A stretch of DNA of 64,000 nt from Bacillota bacterium. GTDB taxonomy: Bacteria; Bacillota; UBA4882; UBA8346. The notes beneath the pieces were generated by a model. That model was not told the origin of the DNA and ran no database searches. It saw nothing but the letters and a program-made list of their open reading frames with translations. Positions 44,787-53,925 of this stretch are shown here, piece by piece. How positions within the stretch are numbered: position 1 is the first letter of the stretch; every line of letters starts with the position of its first letter. Made by a program: the position numbers and the translations under genes. The stretch is taken from positions 1 to 64,000 of the forward strand of contig JAEZFP010000055.1 of the NCBI GenBank assembly GCA_023417475.1, read 5' to 3'.

Positions 44787-45248
44787 ATGGACCTTTTGGA
44801 CATTCAAATATTACGGTATCTCCAGGAAAATGCCAGGATGACTGTTTCCGAGATTGCCGGGCGGATCAATTTGTCGGTCCCGGCGGTCAGCGACCGCTTG
44901 CGCAAAATGGAGGCGGCCGGAGTGATCGCCCAATATGCCGCGATCATTGATCCGGCTCATTTTCAGAAAGAGTTGACGGCGCTGATGTTTATCTCGCTGG
45001 AACGGCCCAAATTTACCGGGCAGTTTGTCGAGTTTGTCCAGGCCGAGGCGGAGATCCTGGAGTGTCATTATTTGGCCGGGGATTTCGATTATGCGCTCAA
45101 GATCGTCACCCACAGCTCAACCACGCTGGAACGGTTGTTGAACCGGATCAAAAGCGTTCCCGGGGTTCAAAAGACCCGGACGATCGTGGTGCTGTCGACG
45201 GTGAAAAACAATCACTCAATCACCCCCGGGATCGTATTGGAAGACTGA
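44787..45248 (+). CDS. Lrp/AsnC family regulator
   Basis: A 153-residue regulator: N-terminal helix-turn-helix (DIQILRYLQENARMTVSEIA and LSVPAVSDRLRKMEAAGVI) and a C-terminal RAM ligand domain (AEILECHYLAGDFDYALKIV). It lies 23 nt before ald, and Lrp-type proteins commonly control alanine dehydrogenase. GAAGAGG is 8 nt before ATG 44787. Confidence 0.92.
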   Translation: MDLLDIQILRYLQENARMTVSEIAGRINLSVPAVSDRLRKMEAAGVIAQYAAIIDPAHFQKELTALMFISLERPKFTGQFVEFVQAEAEILECHYLAGDFDYALKIVTHSSTTLERLLNRIKSVPGVQKTRTIVVLSTVKNNHSITPGIVLED

Positions 45249-45271
45249 TCGGATTTTAGGAGGGATAATCG

Positions 45272-46390
45272 GTGATTATTGGAGTACCCAAGGAGATTAA
45301 AAATAATGAAAACCGGGTGGCGGTGACGCCCGCCGGAACTTATGCCCTAGTCAAAGCCGGCCATGGCGTGTTGGTCCAAAACGGCGCCGGAACGGGCAGC
45401 GGTTTTAACGATAGCGAATACCAAGCGGCCGGCGCGAAAATGGTGGCGGATCCGGCGGCGGTTTACGCGCAATCCGACGGGATCGCCAAGGTCAAAGAAC
45501 CGTTGGAAAGCGAATACGAGCTGATGAAGGAAGGTCAGACGCTCTTTACTTATCTGCATTTGGCTCCGAACCGGCCGTTAACGGAAGCGCTGTTGCGCAA
45601 GAAAATTACCGGAATCGCCTATGAGACGGTTCAAACCGCCAACGGAAGCTTGCCGTTGCTGGTGCCCATGAGCGAAGTGGCCGGCCGTATGTCGGTGCAG
45701 GTCGGCGCCAATCTGTTGCAGAAATATTATAACGGCCGCGGCGTATTGCTGGGCGGCGTCCCGGGCGTTCCACCGGCGGACGTGGTGATCGTCGGCGGCG
45801 GGGTGGTTGGGACCAATGCGGCCAAGATCGCGGTGGGCATGGGCGCGCGGGTGACGGTGCTGGATATCAACGCCCAACGCCTGGCGCACCTGGACGATTT
45901 GTTCGGCGGACGGATCGCCACGATGTTTTATAATGAATTTAACGCCATGGAAATGGTCCGAAAGGCCGAACTGTTGATCGGCGCGGTGCTGGTGGCCGGA
46001 GCCAAAGCCCCGAAAGTGGTGACCGAAGCGATGGTCAAAACCATGAAACCGGGTTCGGTCATTGTCGACGTGGCGATCGACCAAGGCGGTTCCATTGAAA
46101 CCGTCGACCGGGTGACCACCCACGACCAGCCCAGCTTTGAGAAGCATGGCGTAATTCACTACTCGGTGGCCAATATGCCGGGGGCGGTGCCCCGGACCTC
46201 GACCGAAGCCTTGACCGGCGTCACCCTGCCGTATTTAATGCAAATCGCCAATCGTGGGGCCGAACGGGCGCTGCTGGAGGCCCCGGCGTTATTTGCGGGA
46301 CTCAACACCTACCGGGGCCGGCTCACCTGCGAACCGGTGGCCCAGGCAATGAGTCTGGAGTTTATCCCGGCGCGGCAACTGATCGCCTAA
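45272..46390 (+). CDS. ald: Alanine dehydrogenase
   Basis: Ald interconverts L-alanine and pyruvate plus ammonia with NAD. The 372-residue hexameric enzyme has MIIGVPKEIKNNENRVAVTP, Lys in GIAKVKEP, His in FTYLHLAPN, the NAD site VIVGGGVVGTNAAKIAVGMG and VDVAIDQGGSIET. Start GTG 45272 follows GGAGGG. Co-transcribed with the Lrp regulator. Confidence 0.96.
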   Translation: MIIGVPKEIKNNENRVAVTPAGTYALVKAGHGVLVQNGAGTGSGFNDSEYQAAGAKMVADPAAVYAQSDGIAKVKEPLESEYELMKEGQTLFTYLHLAPNRPLTEALLRKKITGIAYETVQTANGSLPLLVPMSEVAGRMSVQVGANLLQKYYNGRGVLLGGVPGVPPADVVIVGGGVVGTNAAKIAVGMGARVTVLDINAQRLAHLDDLFGGRIATMFYNEFNAMEMVRKAELLIGAVLVAGAKAPKVVTEAMVKTMKPGSVIVDVAIDQGGSIETVDRVTTHDQPSFEKHGVIHYSVANMPGAVPRTSTEALTGVTLPYLMQIANRGAERALLEAPALFAGLNTYRGRLTCEPVAQAMSLEFIPARQLIA

Positions 46391-46433
46391 AACGCCCCAA
46401 TTTCCAACCGTTGCAAGCAACGTTCGCAGTAAG

Positions 46434-46466
46434 AAGCTCGGAGATTCAGATCCCGGGCTTTTTTTC
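46434..46466 (+). terminator. Terminator of ald
   Basis: AAGCTCGG pairs with CCGGGCTT across about 11 nt, followed by TTTTTT. Confidence 0.75.
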
Positions 46467-46584
46467 GTTGGAGACCGTCGCATCGACGGCAATGATCCCC
46501 AAAGAGGCAATTTCGGCAATTGGCAGGAGGTTTTTGGTTAATTGGCGAAGTTTACAACAGCGAAAGGAACGGAGGATTGATCTC

Positions 46585-47028
46585 ATGAAAGTGGACTTCT
46601 TTGACTTGGGAGTGATTCCCGAAGCGGACGTAACTTTTGTTGTTATGGTCGCCCGCTGCCAAGACCGCTGGATCATGGTCCGGCACCGGGAACGGACCAC
46701 CTGGGAGATTCCGGGCGGCCATCGGGAACCGTTGGAAAGTCTGGATCAAGCGGCGCGTCGCGAATTATACGAAGAGACCGGAGCGGTCGAGTTTTCGATA
46801 ACCCCGGTCTGCGGCTACGGAGTGACCCGGGGGACGGAGCAGTCCTTCGGCCAGCTATATTTGGCGGATGTGACCCAAATCGGCCTGCTGCCACCCACCG
46901 AGATCGCGGAGATCAAACGAGTGGCGGAATTGCCCGCCGACTGCGATCTCACCTATCCCTTGATTCAACCCCTCTTGAACCAACGCGTTTTGCAATACCT
47001 TTGGGAGAAGGAGAAAACAAAGGGCTGA
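46585..47028 (+). CDS. Nudix hydrolase
   Basis: A 147-residue Nudix protein; the box reads GGHREPLESLDQAARRELYE followed by ETGA. It probably hydrolyses a nucleoside diphosphate derivative such as 8-oxo-dGTP. GGAGG precedes ATG 46585; the longer frame to 46411 runs through the ald terminator and is rejected. Confidence 0.9.
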   Translation: MKVDFFDLGVIPEADVTFVVMVARCQDRWIMVRHRERTTWEIPGGHREPLESLDQAARRELYEETGAVEFSITPVCGYGVTRGTEQSFGQLYLADVTQIGLLPPTEIAEIKRVAELPADCDLTYPLIQPLLNQRVLQYLWEKEKTKG

Positions 47029-47442
47029 AAGTTGCTTGACCAGTCCGGCCGAGCGTTGCGGTGGCGAAAAACACCAAACAACTTCCCGGGCGGTTGGATT
47101 CGACATTTCAGGCCCGGACTCCGGATTTCCGCTACTGAAATTCAACATTGGGGTCCCGGAATCGTTTAGTCCGGTACCCGGGAGGAGTTTTCGGCCGGTT
47201 GGAAAAAGTTTTTAGGGACCCCGGCGCCGGAGCGGGTTTGTTGCGTTTGGCCGCCAACACCGGAAATCAATAATTATTAAACTTTTTTTGCTTCCACGGG
47301 AAAAATCTAGGCCGGTAAACCGTTTTATGATAAAATAAGAAGCATTCGTCACCAACAGATACGTCGCACGGAAACTTCATAATGAGTGAAGTTGCGGTTC
47401 TGAATCGCGGCAATCGAAAATATAACGGACAGTGGTGAGGCA
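47029..47442. promoter_or_regulatory. Long leader region upstream of thrC
   Basis: 414 bp without a gene. Contains GATAAAAT-like -10 (near 47329) and a small hairpin AACTTCA-TAATGAG-TGAAGTT near 47372. No T-box or known riboswitch motif was recognised. Confidence 0.4.
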
Positions 47443-48948
47443 ATGATGAATTTTTTAAGTACCCGCGGCGGGATGGCCGGAGCGTCGGCAGCGCAAGCCA
47501 TCCGGATGGGGATCGCCCCCGACGGCGGTTTGTTTACCCCGGAGACCATTCCCCAACTCAGTTCGGCCCAATTGCGGGAATGGCAAGCTTTAAGCTATCA
47601 GGAGCTGGCGGTGAAGATCATCGGGTTGTTTTTGACCGATTTCCCGGCCGCCGCTTTACAGCCGATGGTCGACGCGGCGTATTCCTATCCGAGCAAGTGG
47701 TCCGACCCGAAAATCACTCCGGTGACCCAACTGGCGGACGGGGAGTATGTATTGGAGTTATACCATGGCCCGACCTGCGCCTTTAAGGATGTGGCGTTGC
47801 AGTTGTTGCCGCACCTGATGACCAAATCCGGCCAGCTGGTCGGCGACCGCGACGAGATTGTCATTTTAGTGGCCACTTCCGGCGATACCGGGAAGGCGGC
47901 CTTGGAAGGGTTTCAGGATGTGCCGGGAACCCGGATCATCGTGTTTTATCCGGAAGACGGCGTCAGCGCCATTCAAAAGCTGCAAATGGTCACCCAGGAG
48001 GGCGCCAATACCGCGGTGGTCGCGGTGGAAGGCAACTTTGACGACGCCCAAAGCGGCGTAAAGCAAATCTTCACCGATCCGGCCATGGCCGCCCAACTGA
48101 AAGCCAAGGCCATGTCGTTTTCGTCGGCCAACTCGATCAACTGGGGCCGGCTGGCGCCGCAGATCGTTTATTATTTTTACGGTTATTACGAACTGTGCCG
48201 GACCGGCGCGTTGCCGTTTGGCGCGCCGCTTAACGTCACGGTGCCGACGGGCAACTTCGGCAATATTTTGGCCGCCTATATCGCCAAAGAGATGGGTTTG
48301 CCCTTGGGGAAACTGATCTGCGCTTCCAACGCCAACAATGTGTTGGCCGATTTTATCCAAACCGGGGTCTACAACCGCAACCGGCCTTTCTATACCACCG
48401 TTTCGCCGTCGATGGACATTTTGATCTCCAGCAACCTGGAACGGCTGCTTTATTATCTCGCCGGCAACAACGCCGGCCAAGTCGGTGCCTGGATGGAACA
48501 AATGAAACAGACCGGCGCGTATCAGGTCGACCCGGCTACCGCCGCCCGGATTGCCGAACATTTTTACGGCGGTTCCGCCGGGGAAGCGGAGACGCTGGAG
48601 ACCATCGCCCAAGTCTTTCAAACGCGGCACTACTTGCTGGATACCCATACCGCGGTCGGCAAGGCGGTTGCCAACCGTTACCGCGCCACGACCGGGGACG
48701 CCACGCCCAATCTGCTGGTCGCGACCGCCAGTCCGTTCAAGTTTAACGCCAGCGTGCTTCAGGCATTAGCCGGCGCGAGCGCAGTTGACGGGTTGGACGA
48801 ATTCGCTTTGCTGGAGCAACTGCAGCGCGTCTCGGGTTTGACCATCCCGGCCGGTTTGCGCGGCCTCGATCAAAAACCGGTGCTGCACCGGCAAGTTTGC
48901 GCTAAAGTGGCGCTGGCCGAAACTGTCGCCGGTATCTTGAAGGTATAA
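47443..48948 (+). CDS. thrC: Threonine synthase
   Basis: A 501-residue PLP enzyme turning O-phosphohomoserine into threonine. It begins NFLSTRGG, has YHGPTCAFKDVALQLLPHLM with the PLP Lys, SGDTGKAALEG, FSSANSINWGRLAPQ and VPTGNFGNILAAYIAKEMG. Long, yeast/E. coli-like type. ATG 47443 or 47446 follows GTGAGG. Confidence 0.95.
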   Translation: MMNFLSTRGGMAGASAAQAIRMGIAPDGGLFTPETIPQLSSAQLREWQALSYQELAVKIIGLFLTDFPAAALQPMVDAAYSYPSKWSDPKITPVTQLADGEYVLELYHGPTCAFKDVALQLLPHLMTKSGQLVGDRDEIVILVATSGDTGKAALEGFQDVPGTRIIVFYPEDGVSAIQKLQMVTQEGANTAVVAVEGNFDDAQSGVKQIFTDPAMAAQLKAKAMSFSSANSINWGRLAPQIVYYFYGYYELCRTGALPFGAPLNVTVPTGNFGNILAAYIAKEMGLPLGKLICASNANNVLADFIQTGVYNRNRPFYTTVSPSMDILISSNLERLLYYLAGNNAGQVGAWMEQMKQTGAYQVDPATAARIAEHFYGGSAGEAETLETIAQVFQTRHYLLDTHTAVGKAVANRYRATTGDATPNLLVATASPFKFNASVLQALAGASAVDGLDEFALLEQLQRVSGLTIPAGLRGLDQKPVLHRQVCAKVALAETVAGILKV

Positions 48949-48996
48949 TTTTTCCGGCTTGGTCTAGGCTAATGAAGATCGGGAATTTTGGAAATG

Positions 48997-49018
48997 AAAG
49001 CACCGTAAGGTGCTTTTC
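48997..49018 (+). terminator. Terminator of thrC
   Basis: AAAGCACC-GTAA-GGTGCTTTT. Confidence 0.82.
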
Positions 49019-49195
49019 TAATAGAATAGCTCGGCCGCTTGATCGGAGCGATTGAGAGCGATGGTCACTTCGCCGCAGCGGCAGGATTTATCCAATTGAT
49101 AACGAATTTTACTTCGATTAAGTAACTTAGCTGTTCTCGGATTCCATTGGGACGGATTACCCCAACGGGCGGGGACATGTTTCGGAAGGAGTTCG

Positions 49196-51472
49196 ATGAC
49201 GGTCTTAATGAATACTCCGGAAACTTATCGTAATTACGTTTTGGATGATTTCCAACGGGAAGCCATCCGCCAACTCTTATTGGGAAATTCGGTGCTGGTT
49301 TCGGCGCCGACCGGGGTCGGCAAGACCCTGATCGCCGATTATTTGATCGACGAAGCCATCGCCAAAGGGGATCGGGTGATCTACACCGCTCCGATCAAAG
49401 CCTTGTCCAACCAGAAGTTTAAAGAGTTCAAAGCGCTATACGGTCCGGAAAAAGTCGGAATCGTCACCGGCGACGTGGTGATCAATTCGGAAGCGGAGAT
49501 CTGCTTGATGACCACGGAGATCTTCCGGAACATCCTGCATCAGGATTTGCCCCGGCTGGAAGGAATCTCCCATATTATTTTCGACGAGATCCATTACTTA
49601 TCGGACGAGGATCGCGGCACGGTCTGGGAAGAGTCGATCATCTTCATGCCCAAGGGCATGCGGCTGTTAGGCCTCTCCGCCACCATCCCCAATGTTTATG
49701 AACTGGCGGAATGGATCCATGAGATCAAGGAGCATCCGGTCTCGGTGGTGGTGAAGCAGGAACGGGCGGTCCCCTTGGAACACCGGATCTTTGAGAAGCA
49801 TCTGGGAGCCACCGATCTCCGGGCGGTGATTAAGTACCGTCAAGAATCGCAAGAAAAGGACGAACGAGCTTTCAGCGACCGGCGCGAGTGGGAGACCACG
49901 CATCTCGATCTGATCAAGTTTATCGCTAAAAAGAAACAACTGCCCTGCCTATATTTTGTCTTCAGCCGCCGCCTGTGCGAGTTGAAGGCCCAAGAGCTCA
50001 GTTTTAGCCGCAGTTTTCTCAATGAGGCGGAAGTCTTGGAGGCTGAGGCGGTCTTCGATAAAATGGTGGCGGATTTTGGAGTCGACAATCTGAAAACGAT
50101 CCTGCAGGCCCGGTCCTTTCTGACCAAGGGAATCGGCTACCATCATTCCGGACTGTTGCCGGCGTTGAAGGAGATCGTGGAGACCCTTTTTGGGATGGGT
50201 TTGATCAAAGTAATGTACGCGACGGAAACCTTTGCCGTGGGGATCAACTACCCGGTGAAGACGGTCTGCTTCGACAGCCCTTCCAAATTTGACGGAGTCA
50301 GTTTCCGTCCCATGACCAACCTGGAATACTTCCAAATGGCCGGGCGGGCCGGGCGGCGTGGCATCGATGCCCAAGGCTCGGTCTATATCCTGGCGGACTT
50401 GCGCAATCTACGGCCGGAAGAGTTTCCCAGCACCCGACAGGATGAGATCGAGGAGTTGAAGAGTCAATTCAACCTCTCCTACAACTCCGTGCTCAATCTG
50501 ACGCGCAATCACGCTTCGGCCGAAATTCAGGTGATCCTGAATCAAAACTTTGCGACTTATCAGGCGCGAAACGATAAAAACCGCTTCGAACAGCAACTGG
50601 CGACCGATTCCCGCAAGTTGAACCACCTGATCGCCAATCTCTGCGTCGACCGGGATAATCCCTGTTGCCCCTTGGTCTATGGCAAATTACGCCAAAAGCT
50701 GAAGAAGAAACAACGGCGCTACCGGTTCATTAAAGGCCGGGCGCGGAACACCATCGCCGCCGAGATAGAGGATCTCCGGAACTACCTGGACGGAGTCACG
50801 TCGCGGGATTGTGACGCCAAATGCCAAAGCCAGTGCGAAGAGATGATCCGTAATTGGGCCGAGTTGCATCAACGGGTGGAGTCGCTGGAGGAACGGGCCT
50901 CCCAGATCGTAATCTCCGGCCGCTTTAACGAAGCGTTGCAACTAAAAACCGAGATCCTTGAAGACCTTGATTATATGAAAGAAAGCCGCTTGTTACCCCG
51001 TGGCGAGTTTGCGGCCCAGATTTATACGCAGGAACTGTTAATCACCGAGCTTTATTTCAGCGGGCTCTTTCATGAGCTGGATCCCGACCAACTCAACGCG
51101 GTACTGGTCGGAGTGGATTATGAGCCGCGCAAGGGCGAGTTTTATCCGAAACAACTTTCGTTTGACGTCCGGCCGATCAAGACGATCATCCGGAACCTGG
51201 TTTACCGCTACGGCGTTGACGAGCGGGACGCGGTGTTCCATCCCAGTCTGTCCAATCTGGCTTATCGTTGGAGTCAGGGCGTGAGTTTCCCCGATCTGAT
51301 GCGTGAAGCCGGCGGCATTCAGGAAGGGGACATTGTGCAAGCCTTCCGGCGCAGTATCGATATTATGCGGCAGATCAAAGCGGCTTGCGCCAATCAAGAC
51401 CCGATTTTGGCCGGCAAGATCCGCGACTGCATGGAACGGATGGACCGCGATATCATCCAAGTGAATATTTGA
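49196..51472 (+). CDS. Ski2-like DEAD/H-box RNA helicase
   Basis: A 758-residue superfamily 2 helicase: motif I SAPTGVGKT, Ia TAPIKALSNQKF, II FDEIHYL, III GLSATIPN, then helicase-C with YHHSGLLPALKEIVE, V YATETFAVGINYP and VI QMAGRAGRRG. The C-terminal 300 residues include CPLVYGKLRQKLKKKQRR, several Cys and a DSHCT-like end. Relatives unwind structured RNA or act in rRNA processing; role here unknown. GGAAGGAG precedes the ATG. Confidence 0.92.
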   Translation: MTVLMNTPETYRNYVLDDFQREAIRQLLLGNSVLVSAPTGVGKTLIADYLIDEAIAKGDRVIYTAPIKALSNQKFKEFKALYGPEKVGIVTGDVVINSEAEICLMTTEIFRNILHQDLPRLEGISHIIFDEIHYLSDEDRGTVWEESIIFMPKGMRLLGLSATIPNVYELAEWIHEIKEHPVSVVVKQERAVPLEHRIFEKHLGATDLRAVIKYRQESQEKDERAFSDRREWETTHLDLIKFIAKKKQLPCLYFVFSRRLCELKAQELSFSRSFLNEAEVLEAEAVFDKMVADFGVDNLKTILQARSFLTKGIGYHHSGLLPALKEIVETLFGMGLIKVMYATETFAVGINYPVKTVCFDSPSKFDGVSFRPMTNLEYFQMAGRAGRRGIDAQGSVYILADLRNLRPEEFPSTRQDEIEELKSQFNLSYNSVLNLTRNHASAEIQVILNQNFATYQARNDKNRFEQQLATDSRKLNHLIANLCVDRDNPCCPLVYGKLRQKLKKKQRRYRFIKGRARNTIAAEIEDLRNYLDGVTSRDCDAKCQSQCEEMIRNWAELHQRVESLEERASQIVISGRFNEALQLKTEILEDLDYMKESRLLPRGEFAAQIYTQELLITELYFSGLFHELDPDQLNAVLVGVDYEPRKGEFYPKQLSFDVRPIKTIIRNLVYRYGVDERDAVFHPSLSNLAYRWSQGVSFPDLMREAGGIQEGDIVQAFRRSIDIMRQIKAACANQDPILAGKIRDCMERMDRDIIQVNI

Positions 51473-51511
51473 TCGCGGACGGAAGTATAATTTTATTTTT
51501 AGGTGGGTGGA

Positions 51512-52648
51512 ATGAAACAGTTTGTGTCCGGAATCATCATGGTGATCCTTTTATTAACGTTCGGTCTGCCGGTATTTGGCGCCGCCTGGAAAGTGGCCGG
51601 GGGGAATCAGTTGATCGCCAAAGACCAGGTGGCGACCGGCGATTATATCTTCACCGGCGACCGGCTGGAAGTGAACGGTGTGATCGATGGCGATCTGCTG
51701 GTTTTCGGCAATTCGGCAGTGGTTAACGGCCGGGTTACCGGCAGTATTCTCGGTTTGGTCAACCAGGAATTGGTCATTAACGGTTCGGTGGGACGGGATA
51801 TCCGGGTCGCCGCGCAGCAGGTGACGTTGAAAGGGGCGGTTGCCCGGAATGTAACGGCCTTAGCGATGCGGTTGGAGACCGGCCGGCAGTCAAAAATCGG
51901 TCTGGGATTGCTGGGTAAGTTCGTCGATCTGCGATTGGCGGGCGACGTGGCCGGACCGGTGGCGGTCACCGCCAACAATCAGTTCCGATTAAGCGGCCGC
52001 ATCGGCGGCGATCTCGTCGTCAAAGGTAGTCCGGTCCAATGGCGCGCTCCGCTTGAGGTTGGGGGAAACGTCACCGATTACACCATCGAACCCAGCAACC
52101 CGAATCAGGTGAAAGGGGTTACCCTTCACAAGGACTATACACTGGTGGAGGAGCAGGGCGGCGGCACGGGGCTGCTGTTGATGCTGGGCTGGTTCTTCGG
52201 CACTTTAATCCTTAGTATCGTGGTTTACCGGTTATTCCCCCGGACGACTTGGGCGATGACCGAACCCACCCGCGTGAACTTCCGGAAGAATTTATTGGTG
52301 GGTTTCCTAAGTATGATCGGACTTGGTTTCTTGATCATCGTGTCATTAGGAGTGGCTTCGTTCTATGGTGTCAGCTTGCCGTTGGTCGTCCTGCTCGGGC
52401 TGGTCTTTTTGTTGCTTTGGTTCCTGTCCGGGATTCTTGTGAATATCTGGTTGGGACGCTTGTTTTTCAAGTCAAGACTCAAACCGGTGTTGACGATCGT
52501 CATGGGCGGTTTGATCTCGGCGTCTTTTTCGCTGGTGCCCTTGCTGAATCTGGCGGCGGGCTTCATCGTCATGTGCGTCGGCTTTGGAATGGCGCTCCGC
52601 AACATCCGGTTTGAGTTCCGGGAACCGCAAATCGATTATCGAGCCTAA
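51512..52648 (+). CDS. Bactofilin-like polymer-forming membrane protein
   Basis: A 378-residue protein: signal/anchor (FVSGIIMVILLLTFGLPVFG), a right-handed beta-helix-like series of short repeats (VNGVIDGDLLVFGNSAVVNG, VINGSVGRDIRVAAQQVTL) to residue 200, and four membrane helices in the C-terminal 160 residues. Bactofilin-type domains polymerise; this one is probably outside the membrane. Start ATG 51512 is preferred over GTG 51503. Confidence 0.75.
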   Translation: MKQFVSGIIMVILLLTFGLPVFGAAWKVAGGNQLIAKDQVATGDYIFTGDRLEVNGVIDGDLLVFGNSAVVNGRVTGSILGLVNQELVINGSVGRDIRVAAQQVTLKGAVARNVTALAMRLETGRQSKIGLGLLGKFVDLRLAGDVAGPVAVTANNQFRLSGRIGGDLVVKGSPVQWRAPLEVGGNVTDYTIEPSNPNQVKGVTLHKDYTLVEEQGGGTGLLLMLGWFFGTLILSIVVYRLFPRTTWAMTEPTRVNFRKNLLVGFLSMIGLGFLIIVSLGVASFYGVSLPLVVLLGLVFLLLWFLSGILVNIWLGRLFFKSRLKPVLTIVMGGLISASFSLVPLLNLAAGFIVMCVGFGMALRNIRFEFREPQIDYRA

Positions 52649-52720
52649 AGCAGGGGCGACGTTTGTAACCGGATTGTAATTAGAATGGCGTTTTCTGGAA
52701 GAGGAATGGCCGGGTTTGTG

Positions 52721-52726
52721 TATAAT
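52721..52726 (+). promoter_or_regulatory. -10 element of kduI
   Basis: Extended-type TTGTGTATAATC lies about 60 nt before the kduI start; no strong -35 is seen. Confidence 0.45.
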
Positions 52727-52785
52727 CATTACTAATGAATGAATCAAATGTTAGCAATCACAAATAAGAATAAGGGGGCGTTGCT

Positions 52786-53613
52786 GTGGAAAACAGAAAT
52801 GCAGTAAATCCAAAAGATTTAAAGACGTATACAACGGACCGGATTCGCGAAGAGTTCTTGATCCAAGGACTTTTCATACCCGGTGAGATTAAATTGGTTT
52901 ATAGCCATGACGACCGGATCATCGTGGGCGGCGTCGTGCCGACCAAACCGTTGACCCTGGTCGCGGGGGAAGAATTACGGGCCGCGTACTTCCTGGAACG
53001 GCGCGAACTCGGCGTGATTAACATTGGACCGGCCGGCGCCGTCACCGTTGACGGCGTCGTCTACGATCTCAACACCAAAGACGGCTTGTATGTCGGCATG
53101 GGCGCCAAGGAGATCGTCTTCTCCAGCAAAGATTCGCAAAATCCCGCCAAATTTTATCTAAACAGCGCGCCGGCGCATCATACCTATCCGACCCAACGGA
53201 TCGAACTCAGCCAAGCCGAGCATAATCTTTTGGGTTCTCAAGCGGAGGGCAATGTCCGGACCATCAATAAATACATCCATCCCCAAGGGGTCCAAAGCTG
53301 TCAATTGGTCATGGGAATGACCGAACTGGAACCGGGTAGCAACTGGAACACCATGCCGTGTCATACCCATGACCGGCGGATGGAAGTTTATCTGTACTTC
53401 AATATTCCCGAGGAAGCGGTTGTTTTCCATTTCATGGGCGAACCGACTGAAACCCGTCACGTCGTCATGCGCAATGAGGAAGCGGTCATCTCTCCGAGCT
53501 GGTCGATTCACTCCGGCGTGGGAACCCGCAATTATACTTTCATTTGGGGCATGGTCGGCGAAAATCAGGTCTTCTCCGACATGGACCCGGTTACTTTCAA
53601 AGACCTGCGGTAA
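52786..53613 (+). CDS. kduI: 5-dehydro-4-deoxy-D-glucuronate isomerase
   Basis: KduI isomerises 5-keto-4-deoxyuronate to 2,5-diketo-3-deoxygluconate in breakdown of pectin and related uronides. The 275-residue protein has the cupin Zn motif NTMPCHTHDRRMEVYLYF and the family pattern EEAVISPSWSIHSGVGTRNY, FIWGMVGENQ. Start GTG 52786 after AAGGGGG. The GH88 gene 310 bp further down supplies its substrate. Confidence 0.96.
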   Translation: MENRNAVNPKDLKTYTTDRIREEFLIQGLFIPGEIKLVYSHDDRIIVGGVVPTKPLTLVAGEELRAAYFLERRELGVINIGPAGAVTVDGVVYDLNTKDGLYVGMGAKEIVFSSKDSQNPAKFYLNSAPAHHTYPTQRIELSQAEHNLLGSQAEGNVRTINKYIHPQGVQSCQLVMGMTELEPGSNWNTMPCHTHDRRMEVYLYFNIPEEAVVFHFMGEPTETRHVVMRNEEAVISPSWSIHSGVGTRNYTFIWGMVGENQVFSDMDPVTFKDLR

Positions 53614-53713
53614 AGAAGCGCTGATTTAATCGAAACTTTGCTGGGAAATAATGGAAAACAGCTCCAAGATAGTGTCTAATTATGCTATCAGGTTAATTAA
53701 TCAGTGTTTCCCT
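53613..53713 (+). repeat. Dispersed MITE-like repeat, copy 2
   Basis: It begins at the last base of the kduI stop and shares AAGCGCTGATTTAATC, CTAATTATGCTATCAGG and TTAATCAGTGTTTCCCT with 35259-35341, with about 20 extra bases in the middle. Confidence 0.82.
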
Positions 53714-53746
53714 AAGAGATCGCAAGTAAAGCAGGAACTGTTCCCC

Positions 53747-53779
53747 AATCCGCCTCCGTCAATCGAGGCGGATTTTTTG
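53747..53779 (+). terminator. Terminator of kduI
   Basis: AATCCGCCTC pairs with GAGGCGGATT, then TTTT. The repeat lies between the stop codon and this stem. Confidence 0.92.
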
Positions 53780-53925
53780 CGTCGATCATAAATTTTGGGC
53801 AAAAGAATCAAAACTTTTTATATTGTGGAAATGCAGGCGTTTTTCTATAATTAGAAGAGCCGAACCAAATAACCCGGATTGGGAAAGGTACGGCAGATGC
53901 AAATGCATCGGTATTGGAGGTCAAG

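Noticed and set aside
46411..46584. A longer start for the Nudix gene
   Set aside because: It would run through the ald terminator; GGAGG lies before ATG 46585.
47029..47442. T-box leader for thrC
   Set aside because: No T-box sequence (TGGxACCGCG-type core) or specifier stem was seen.
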